From: Aeromicrobium sp.
Lineage (GTDB): Bacteria > Actinomycetota > Actinomycetes > Propionibacteriales > Nocardioidaceae
Assembly (NCBI GenBank): GCA_023254755.1
Contig: JALRKU010000146.1
Coordinates: forward strand, 1 to 13,115
DNA: 13,115 nt
Direction: 5' to 3'
In this document: positions 1 to 6,112 of the stretch, piece after piece
Layout of the letters: each line of letters starts with the position of its first letter
How positions within the stretch are numbered: the stretch's first letter is position 1
Notes under the pieces: model-generated
Told to the model about the DNA's origin: nothing
Databases searched by the model: none
Seen by the model: the letters and a program-made list of their open reading frames with translations, nothing else
Position numbers and translations under genes: made by a program

Positions 1-1
1 C

Positions 2-1243
2 CTCAACGAGACCCTCGCACGGGTCTTCAAGAACATTGAAGGATCTGCGGTCGGCACCGACGCCGAAGACGACCTCAAAGGCCTGTTCGACGATCTCGAT
101 GTCAACAGCTCCAAGCTCGGTGGCACCGTCGCCAAGCGCAACGAGAAGCTCGTGAAGCTGCTCGACGCGATCGGTGACCTGCCGCTGGGGAACTTCGAAG
201 ACAACTCGATCGACCTCTTCGGCGACGCCTACGAGTACCTCATGCAGATGTATGCCTCCAGCGCCGGAAAGTCCGGTGGCGAGTACTACACGCCGCAGGA
301 AGTCTCCGAACTCCTCGCCCGAATCACCGTGGTCGGCAAGACGAGCGTGAACAAGGTCTACGACCCCGCCGTCGGATCCGGATCGCTGCTGCTGAAGTTC
401 GCGAAAGTCCTCGGCAAAGAGAACGTCCGTCAGGGCTTCTACGGCCAGGAGATCAACCTGACCACCTACAACCTCGCCCGAATCAACATGTTCCTGCACG
501 ACGTGAACTACGAGAAGTTCGACATCGCGCACGGCGACACCCTCACCGACCCGGCGCACTGGGACGACGAGCCGTTCGAGGCCATCGTGTCCAACCCGCC
601 GTACTCGACCAAGTGGGACGGCGACGCCAACCCACTGCTGATCAACGACGAGCGGTTCGCGCCGGCGGGCGTGCTGGCACCCAAGTCGAAGGCCGACCTC
701 GCCTTCACGATGCACATCCTCAAGTGGCTCGCGGTCGACGGCACCGCAGCCATCGTCGAGTTCCCGGGCGTCCTCTACCGCGGAGGCGCGGAGAAGAAGA
801 TCCGCCAGTACCTGGTCGACAACAACTTCGTCGACGCCGTCATCCAGCTGCCGCCCGACCTGTTCTTCGGTACCACCATCGCGACCTGCATCGTGGTGCT
901 CAAGAAGTCCAAGACCGACGACGCCGTCCTGTTCGTCGACGCATCCAAGGAATTCACCCGGTCTGGGAACAAGAACGCGCTCACCGACGAGCACCAGGCC
1001 AAGATCCTCGAGGCCTTCACGTCTCGCGAGGACGTCCCGCACTTCGCGAAGGTCGTGCCCCAGGCGGATCTCGCTGCCAACGACTACCAGCTCTCGGTCA
1101 CGTCATACGTCGAGGCCGAGGACACCCGCGAGGTCGTCGACATCGTCGCGCTCAATGCCGAGATCGAGCAGATCGTCGCGCGCCAGGCGGTCCTGCGGGA
1201 GCAGATCGACGCCATCGTGGCCGACCTGGAGGGCACCACGTGA
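2..1243 (+). CDS. hsdM: Type I restriction-modification DNA methyltransferase subunit M (5' partial)
   Basis: This is the adenine-N6 methyltransferase subunit of a type I R-M complex. With HsdS it forms the modification enzyme, and with HsdR the restriction complex. The open frame runs in from the left edge, so the start lies outside the window; 413 residues are visible, and family members of about 500 residues suggest roughly 100 N-terminal residues are missing. Visible motifs are the GEYYTPQEV segment that precedes the catalytic core, SAM-binding motif I (DPAVGSGSLLL, from about 362) and catalytic motif IV NPPY (593-604), as expected for an N6-adenine enzyme. The C-terminus (about 1140-1230) is predicted helical, with the sequence EIEQIVARQAVLREQID, which suits contact with HsdS. 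The stop codon overlaps the GTG start of hsdS (GTGA), which implies translational coupling. Assignment is secure; only the start is unknown. Confidence 0.96.
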   Translation, partial: LNETLARVFKNIEGSAVGTDAEDDLKGLFDDLDVNSSKLGGTVAKRNEKLVKLLDAIGDLPLGNFEDNSIDLFGDAYEYLMQMYASSAGKSGGEYYTPQEVSELLARITVVGKTSVNKVYDPAVGSGSLLLKFAKVLGKENVRQGFYGQEINLTTYNLARINMFLHDVNYEKFDIAHGDTLTDPAHWDDEPFEAIVSNPPYSTKWDGDANPLLINDERFAPAGVLAPKSKADLAFTMHILKWLAVDGTAAIVEFPGVLYRGGAEKKIRQYLVDNNFVDAVIQLPPDLFFGTTIATCIVVLKKSKTDDAVLFVDASKEFTRSGNKNALTDEHQAKILEAFTSREDVPHFAKVVPQADLAANDYQLSVTSYVEAEDTREVVDIVALNAEIEQIVARQAVLREQIDAIVADLEGTT

Positions 1244-2406
1244 GCCGCATCGACGACCTGATCGCGAAGCTGTGTCCTGAGGGAGTACGTCACGTCGGAC
1301 TGGGTGAGGTCGGCGAGTTCATCCGTGGAGCGGGGATTCAGAAGAAGGATCTCGGCGACGTCGGCCGTCCTGCGATCCACTACGGACAGGTCTTCACCCA
1401 CTACAGCGTCTTTGCGACGACGACCAAGTCGTTCGTCGACAACTCGCTCGGCGCTCGGCGCTGGGCCCAGCCCGGCGATCTAGTGATCGCGACGACGAGC
1501 GAGAACGACGAAGATGTCTGCAAGGCAGTGGCCTGGATCGGTGACGAACCGGCTGCAATCAGCAGCGACGCGATGATCTACCGGCACCCGTTCGATCCGA
1601 AGTTCATCGCCTACTGGTTCCAGTCGGCGAACTTTCATGACCAGAAGGCGAGGTTCGTGTCGGGGACGAAAGTGAAGCGGGTCAGTGCGCAGAATCTCGC
1701 CCGCATCGTTGCGCCGGCACCGCCGCTCGAGGTGCAGCGGGCGATCGTGGAAGTCTTGGACACGTTCACCGAGCTGGAGGCGGAGCTGGAGGCGGAACTG
1801 GAGGCGGAACTGGAGGCGCGGAGACACCAGATCGACCACTACCGGGACGTCCTCTTGCGCGGCGCTCTGGGTGAAAGCACGACAGTCGAGCTCGGCGAGG
1901 TCATGCGCCCGGTCTTCGGAACTCGGATCACGAAGGCGACAAACTCAGGTTCACGCTTCCCCGTATACGGCGGCGGCGGCGAATCGTTTCGCACCGACCG
2001 CTTCAACCGTGAAGATGAGTTCGTCGTATCGCGTTTTGCAATGTCTCAGCAGTGCGTTAGGCGAGTGGTCGGCGAGTTCTGGCTACTTGACTCCGGCTTC
2101 ACGGTTGAGGTGACCTGCGATGGACTTCTGAAAGAGTTTCTCGGCGAGCAACTGATTCGCATGCAGCCGCAGATCTTCGCCTCGTCCAGTCAGTCGGCCC
2201 AGAAGAATATCCGCATCGATGAGTTCTTGAGATTGAGAATGGAAGTCCCCCCAGTCACAGAACAGATCCGTGTCCTCAACGTGCTTCGACGATTCGCCGA
2301 ATCTACCGACGACCTCTCGATCGGCCTCGCCGCCGAGGTTCGGGCGCGGCGGAAGCAGTACGAGCACTACCGCGACAAACTGCTGACTTTCCGTGAGGCA
2401 TCATGA
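1240..2406 (+). CDS. hsdS: Type I restriction-modification specificity subunit S
   Basis: HsdS recognises the bipartite DNA target and anchors HsdM and HsdR. The GTG at 1240 is chosen because it overlaps the hsdM stop by 4 bases and the protein begins (M)SRIDDLIAKLCPEGV, a common HsdS N-terminus. The open frame extends further upstream, but that part is a shadow of hsdM. The protein is 388 residues: target-recognition domain 1 (about 1-150), central conserved helix region (about 155-215), target-recognition domain 2 (about 215-330) and a C-terminal conserved helix. The two helical regions resemble each other: ARRHQIDHYRDVLL after the first domain and ARRKQYEHYRDKLL at the end, as in the internal pseudo-symmetry of HsdS. 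The central helix contains ELEA repeated four times (residues 178-193), equivalent in place to the TAEL repeats of EcoR124-type enzymes. The second recognition domain is less GC-rich than its neighbours (50-58% G+C in hand-counted lines), consistent with domain exchange. The target sequence cannot be predicted. Confidence 0.95.
   Translation: MSRIDDLIAKLCPEGVRHVGLGEVGEFIRGAGIQKKDLGDVGRPAIHYGQVFTHYSVFATTTKSFVDNSLGARRWAQPGDLVIATTSENDEDVCKAVAWIGDEPAAISSDAMIYRHPFDPKFIAYWFQSANFHDQKARFVSGTKVKRVSAQNLARIVAPAPPLEVQRAIVEVLDTFTELEAELEAELEAELEARRHQIDHYRDVLLRGALGESTTVELGEVMRPVFGTRITKATNSGSRFPVYGGGGESFRTDRFNREDEFVVSRFAMSQQCVRRVVGEFWLLDSGFTVEVTCDGLLKEFLGEQLIRMQPQIFASSSQSAQKNIRIDEFLRLRMEVPPVTEQIRVLNVLRRFAESTDDLSIGLAAEVRARRKQYEHYRDKLLTFREAS
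1771..1818 (+). repeat. Four tandem 12-base repeats in the hsdS spacer helix (ELEA x4)
   Basis: Four in-frame units are present: GAGCTGGAGGCG twice (1771-1782, 1783-1794), then GAACTGGAGGCG twice (1795-1806, 1807-1818). Only one base separates the two versions. Each unit encodes Glu-Leu-Glu-Ala. The units lie between the two target-recognition domains, where type IC HsdS proteins such as EcoR124I carry a 12-base repeat (TAEL) whose copy number sets the spacer length of the recognised DNA. Near-identical units are suited to slipped-strand gain or loss without a frameshift. Confidence 0.95.
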
Positions 2407-2410
2407 CGGA

Positions 2411-2443
2411 ATGCGTCATTGACGCATCGCGTTATGCTGAGTC
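2411..2443 (+). promoter_or_regulatory. higBA promoter with 17-base palindromic operator and leaderless start signature
   Basis: The 37-base gap between hsdS and higB contains the perfect palindrome ATGCGTCA-T-TGACGCAT (2411-2427, 8-base arms around one T). It is followed by a TANNNT-type -10 element, TATGCT (2433-2438), whose expected transcription start falls on or next to the ATG at 2444. No Shine-Dalgarno sequence precedes that ATG, so the message is probably leaderless. The palindrome covers roughly -33 to -17, where a bound repressor would block RNA polymerase. HigA antitoxins commonly bind such palindromes to autoregulate, so HigA or HigBA is the likely ligand. The palindrome is seen directly; promoter and binding roles are inferred. 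Confidence 0.65.
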
Positions 2444-2725
2444 ATGATCGGGTCGTTCGCCGACAAGGCGACCGAACGGATCTGGAACCAGCAGTACGTG
2501 AAGACGATCGATCGGACGTTGCAGCGGGTCGCGCTGCGCAAGCTCGAGATCCTGCACGCGGCGCACGACGTGGAGGATCTTCGGATTCCGCCCGGCAACC
2601 GACTCGAACAGCTGAAAGGCGATCGTCGCGGGCAGCACAGCATCCGCGTCAACGACCAGTGGCGGATCTGCTTCACGTGGACCGAGGGAGGTGCAGAAGA
2701 TGTCGAGCTCGTCGACGACCACTGA
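2444..2725 (+). CDS. higB: HigB-like toxin, RelE/ParE superfamily (plasmid maintenance killer protein)
   Basis: This 93-residue protein matches the HigB family in length and layout. HigB toxins are ribosome-dependent mRNA endonucleases that stop translation and are neutralised by HigA. It begins MIGSFADKATERIW. The family core is visible at residues 54-77: LEQLKGDRRGQHS followed by IRVNDQWRICF, including K58 and R74, the positions that correspond to catalytic lysine and arginine in Proteus HigB. The C-terminus reads VDDH, where many relatives have a D-Y-H ending, so the usual aromatic residue is replaced by aspartate (D92). This could reduce activity. Toxin precedes antitoxin, as is usual for higBA, and the genes overlap by 26 bases. 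The pair lies between hsdS and hsdR. Family assignment is firm; cleavage activity is inferred. Confidence 0.92.
   Translation: MIGSFADKATERIWNQQYVKTIDRTLQRVALRKLEILHAAHDVEDLRIPPGNRLEQLKGDRRGQHSIRVNDQWRICFTWTEGGAEDVELVDDH
2684..2691 (+). promoter_or_regulatory. Ribosome binding site deciding the higA start
   Basis: GAGGGAGG at 2684-2691 lies 8 bases before the ATG at 2700 and inside the 3' end of higB. It supports the ATG over the in-frame GTG at 2691, which overlaps the site itself. It is the clearest Shine-Dalgarno sequence in the actinobacterial part of the window, so higA can be translated efficiently from the shared message. Confidence 0.75.
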
Positions 2726-3011
2726 CTTCATCGAGCCGATCCACCCCGGCGAGGTGCTCCTGGAGGACTTCATCGAGGGATTCGGCGTCACCCAGCACAA
2801 GGTGGCCGTGTCCATCGGCGTCCCGCCGCGCCGCATCAACGAGATCGTCCACGGCAAGCGCGGCATCACCGCCGACACCGCGATCCGGCTGGCCAAGTAC
2901 TTCGGCACGTCGCCCGAGTTCTGGATGAACCTGCAGTCGCACTACGAGCTGCGCATCGGCCAGCGAGCACTCCAGGACACAATCGACCAGATCGCCACCG
3001 TCTCGGCCTGA
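2700..3011 (+). CDS. higA: HigA-like antitoxin, XRE-family helix-turn-helix protein
   Basis: This 103-residue antitoxin should bind and neutralise HigB and repress the shared promoter. It matches the HigA family: an IHPGEVLLEDFIEGFGVT opening (from residue 14), an XRE-type helix-turn-helix at about residues 27-65 (QHKVAVSIGVPPRRINEIV, then HGKRGI), and the conserved TADTAIRLAKYFGTSPEFWMN stretch split across about 61-80. The start at 2700 is chosen for its Shine-Dalgarno site. The gene overlaps the end of higB by 26 bases, so the two are co-transcribed and probably translationally coupled. The likely DNA target is the 17-base palindrome before higB. hsdR begins 19 bases after the stop. Confidence 0.94.
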   Translation: MSSSSTTTDFIEPIHPGEVLLEDFIEGFGVTQHKVAVSIGVPPRRINEIVHGKRGITADTAIRLAKYFGTSPEFWMNLQSHYELRIGQRALQDTIDQIATVSA

Positions 3012-3018
3012 ACCACCC

Positions 3019-3030
3019 TAGGGTCGAGTC
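3019..3030 (+). promoter_or_regulatory. Leaderless-type promoter -10 element for hsdR
   Basis: TAGGGT (3019-3024) is followed by exactly six bases and then the GTG start of hsdR at 3031. TANNNT-N6-start is the signature of actinobacterial promoters whose transcript begins at the start codon. No Shine-Dalgarno sequence lies before the GTG, and no convincing -35 box was seen. If real, hsdR can be transcribed separately from hsdMS and higBA. Confidence 0.55.
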
Positions 3031-6000
3031 GTGACAGGTTCTCCTTCTCCTGAGGGTCCGCCGCAGTACGCGCCCATCGCGCTGTCCGATGACGCCACCG
3101 TCGTCGCTGAGCTCGTCGCCGACACGTCCGACGACGCCGGCTACCAGAGCGAGGCGCAGCTCGAGACCGCCCTCGTCGCGCAGCTGCAGAAGCAGGCGTA
3201 CGAGTACCTGCCGATCACGTCCGAGGCCGACCTGGTGGCGAACCTCCGCACGCAGCTCGAGACGCTCAACGACGTCACGCTCACCGACCCCGAGTGGAAG
3301 CGGTTCTTCACCGAGCACGTCGCCGGAGCCAACGATGGCATCGTCGAGAAGACCCGGCGCATCCAGACCGACCACGTCCAGGCGTTCGTGCGCGACGACG
3401 GCACCACGAAGAACCTCGCGCTGATCGACAAGACGCACATCCACCGCAACCGGCTCCAGGTCATCAACCAGTACGAGGTGCCCTCGGACGGTGCCGTGAA
3501 GCACGCCAACCGGTACGACGTGACGATCCTGGTCAACGGTCTGCCGCTGGTGCACGTCGAGCTCAAGCGGCGCGGCATCGCGATCAAGGAGGCGTTCAAC
3601 CAGATCAACCGCTACCAGCGCGACAGCTTCTGGGCCGGGTCCGGACTGTTCGGCTACGTCCAGCTGTTCGTCATCAGCAACGGCACCAGCACGAAGTACT
3701 ACAGCAACACCACGCGGGAGTCGCACCTCGCAGAAGCCACCAGCGGCAAGCGCCGACGCCGACAGACCTCCAACAGCTTCGAGTTCACCAGCTGGTGGAC
3801 CGACGCCGCGAACCGACGCATCGGTGACCTCACCGACTTCACCAAGACCTTCTTCGCCAAGCACACGTTGCTCAACGTGCTGACCCGCTACTGCGTGTTC
3901 GACGTCGAGGACAGGCTGCTCGTGATGCGGCCGTACCAGATCGTGGCCGCCGAGCAGATCCTGCGCCGCATCAGCACGTCGAGCACGTACAAGAAGCAGC
4001 TCGGCACGACGCGCGCCGGCGGATACATCTGGCACACGACGGGTTCGGGCAAGACGCTCACTAGCTTCAAGACCGCCCAGCTCGCCAGCGCGATGCCCGA
4101 CGTCGACAAGGTGATGTTCGTCGTCGACCGCAAGGACCTCGACTTCCAGACCATGAAGGAGTACGAGCGGTTCGAGAAGGGCGCCGTCGACGGCACCGCC
4201 AACACCGCCGAGCTGACCCGCCGCCTCGCTGATCCCGCGTCGCGCATCATCGTCACGACGGTGCAAAAGCTCGCGCGCTTCGTCGATCAGAACGCCCAGC
4301 ACCCGATCTTCGACCAGCACGTCGTGATCGTGTTCGACGAGTGCCACCGCAGCCAGTTCGGCGACATGCACGTCAAGATCACGAAGTCGTTCACGCGGTA
4401 CCACCTCTTCGGCTTCACCGGCACGCCGATCTTCGCCGACAACGCCGGCGCCCTGGGCGCGTCGGGCCTGCGCACGACCGAGCAGGCCTTCGGCGACCGG
4501 CTGCACACCTACACGATCGTCGACGCGATCGGCGACCGGAACGTGCTGCCGTTCCGCATCGACTACGTCAACACGATCAAGACGTCGTCGACGCTCAAGG
4601 ACCAGCAGGTGTCGGCCATCGACACCGAGCGCGCGTTGCTGGCGCCCGAGCGACTCAGCGGCGTCGTCGACTACGTGCTCGACCACTTCGACCAGAAGAC
4701 CCGCGGGCGCTTCAACTCGCTGTTCGCCTCGGCCTCGATCGAGGCGGCCAAGGCGTACTACAACACCTTCGAGGCGGAGCAGCGCAAGCGCGAGGCCGAG
4801 GTGCCCGGCTACCGGCGTCTCAAGATCGGCCTGATCTACAGCTTCGCGCCCAACGAGGACGTCGAGGCGAACGGGACGCTCGCCGAGGAGTCGTTCGAGC
4901 CGTCTGACCTCGACGTCGACTCCCGCACCTACCTCGACGCCGCGATCTCGGACTACAACGAGATGTTCGACATGTCGTTCGACACCTCGAGCGACGGCTT
5001 TCAGAACTACTACCGCGACCTCGCCCGACGACTGAAGAACCGCGACCTCGACCTGGTGATCGTCGCGAACATGTTCCTCACCGGCTTCGACGCCACCACG
5101 CTCAACACGCTGTGGGTCGACAAGAACCTGCGGCAGCACGGCCTGATCCAGGCCTTCTCGCGCACCAACCGCATCCTCGACTCGGTCAAGACCTACGGCA
5201 ACGTCGTGTGCTTCCGCGACCTCGAGCACGCCACCAACGACGCGCTCGCCCTGTTCGGCAACAAGGACGCCCGCGGCATCGTGCTGCTCAAGCCCTACGC
5301 CGAGTACCGCGACGAGTACGGCGCGAAGGTGGACGAGCTGCTCGGCCAGTTCACGCCCGGCGTCGAGCCCATCGGCGAGGAGGCGCAGAAGGAGTTCATC
5401 TCGCTGTTCTCGGCGATCCTCCGACTGCGCAACATCCTGGTCTCGTTCGACGACTTCGTCGGCGACGACCCGCTCAGCCCGCGGCAGATGCAGGACCTGC
5501 AGAGCACCTACCTCGACCTCGCGGCGCGCTGGCGTGGCGAGCGGGAGGCTGACCGCGAGCGCATCGACGAGGACGTGGTGTTCGAGATCGAGCTCGTCAA
5601 GCAGGTCGAGGTCAACGTCGACTACGTCCTCATGCTGGTCAAGCGGTACCTCGAGGAGAACCGCCCCGAAGAGGAGGCAGAGCTGCGCACTGCCATCAGC
5701 CGAGCCGTCGACTCCAGCCCCAGCCTGCGCAACAAGCGCGACCTCGTCGAGCAGTTCGTCGAGTCGCTCACGGTCGACGCCGCCGTCGACGACGAGTGGC
5801 AGCGCTTCGTTGCCGCGGAACGGGCGAAGGAGCTCGACACGATCATCGCGTCGGAGAACCTCAAGCCCGAGGAGACCCGCGCCTTCGTCGAGCTCGCCCT
5901 GCGAGACGGCGCTGTTCCCACCGCCGGCACCGCGATCACCCGCATCCTTCCCCCGGCCTCGCGCTTCGGTGGAGGCAACGACCACGGGTCGAAGAAGGAC

Positions 6001-6054
6001 CGAGTCGTCGAGAAGCTGCGGGCCTTCCTGGACCGCTTCCTGGGACTCGGGTAG
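3031..6054 (+). CDS. hsdR: Type I restriction endonuclease/translocase subunit R
   Basis: HsdR is the motor and nuclease of the type I complex: it reels in unmodified DNA using ATP and cuts at a distance. The 1007-residue protein is full length. The N-terminal nuclease of PD-(D/E)xK type shows D163 (RYDVTIL), E177-L-K179 (VELKRRG) and the following QxxxY motif (Q191 to Y195). Helicase superfamily 2 motifs follow: Walker A TTGSGKT (336-342), motif II DECH (436-439), motif III GFTGTP (461-466), motif V MFLTGFDA (681-688) and motif VI QAFSRTNR (707-714). All key residues look intact. The C-terminal third is the helical region that joins HsdR to the HsdM/HsdS core. The segment IDKTHIHRNRLQVINQYEV resembles EcoR124-type HsdR, agreeing with the type IC-style HsdS. 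The GTG at 3031 fits the leaderless signature before it. A 58-base gap with no evident terminator separates it from the transporter genes. Confidence 0.96.
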   Translation: MTGSPSPEGPPQYAPIALSDDATVVAELVADTSDDAGYQSEAQLETALVAQLQKQAYEYLPITSEADLVANLRTQLETLNDVTLTDPEWKRFFTEHVAGANDGIVEKTRRIQTDHVQAFVRDDGTTKNLALIDKTHIHRNRLQVINQYEVPSDGAVKHANRYDVTILVNGLPLVHVELKRRGIAIKEAFNQINRYQRDSFWAGSGLFGYVQLFVISNGTSTKYYSNTTRESHLAEATSGKRRRRQTSNSFEFTSWWTDAANRRIGDLTDFTKTFFAKHTLLNVLTRYCVFDVEDRLLVMRPYQIVAAEQILRRISTSSTYKKQLGTTRAGGYIWHTTGSGKTLTSFKTAQLASAMPDVDKVMFVVDRKDLDFQTMKEYERFEKGAVDGTANTAELTRRLADPASRIIVTTVQKLARFVDQNAQHPIFDQHVVIVFDECHRSQFGDMHVKITKSFTRYHLFGFTGTPIFADNAGALGASGLRTTEQAFGDRLHTYTIVDAIGDRNVLPFRIDYVNTIKTSSTLKDQQVSAIDTERALLAPERLSGVVDYVLDHFDQKTRGRFNSLFASASIEAAKAYYNTFEAEQRKREAEVPGYRRLKIGLIYSFAPNEDVEANGTLAEESFEPSDLDVDSRTYLDAAISDYNEMFDMSFDTSSDGFQNYYRDLARRLKNRDLDLVIVANMFLTGFDATTLNTLWVDKNLRQHGLIQAFSRTNRILDSVKTYGNVVCFRDLEHATNDALALFGNKDARGIVLLKPYAEYRDEYGAKVDELLGQFTPGVEPIGEEAQKEFISLFSAILRLRNILVSFDDFVGDDPLSPRQMQDLQSTYLDLAARWRGEREADRERIDEDVVFEIELVKQVEVNVDYVLMLVKRYLEENRPEEEAELRTAISRAVDSSPSLRNKRDLVEQFVESLTVDAAVDDEWQRFVAAERAKELDTIIASENLKPEETRAFVELALRDGAVPTAGTAITRILPPASRFGGGNDHGSKKDRVVEKLRAFLDRFLGLG

Positions 6055-6092
6055 GCGAGATCCGAAGAGATCACATCGTAGGGCAGGCTTGG

Positions 6093-6111
6093 TTAAGTTA
6101 GGCTGTCCTCT
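6093..6111 (+). promoter_or_regulatory. DtxR/IdeR-like iron box over the siderophore importer promoter
   Basis: TTAAGTTAGGCTGTCCTCT matches the DtxR/IdeR consensus TTAGGTTAGGCTAACCTAA at 14 of 19 positions by hand alignment. The core TTAGGCT is perfect and the right half-site is weaker. It lies one base before the GTG of the binding-protein gene. Within it, TAGGCT (6099-6104) also fits a TANNNT -10 element 8 bases from the start, so a bound iron-loaded repressor would cover the promoter. The inferred role is repression of the importer when iron is sufficient. Confidence 0.7.
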
Positions 6112-6112
6112 C

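Noticed and set aside
1771..1818. Tandem repeats as a CRISPR-like or non-coding satellite array
   Set aside because: The units are 12 bases with no spacers, are in frame within hsdS, and correspond in place to the spacer repeats of type IC HsdS proteins.
2691..2699. GTG at 2691 as the start of higA
   Set aside because: It overlaps the GAGGGAGG ribosome binding site. The ATG at 2700 has that site at ideal distance.
6055..6092. A terminator or extra small gene between hsdR and the importer
   Set aside because: No stable GC hairpin followed by T residues is seen, and no start codon with a ribosome binding site opens a plausible frame.
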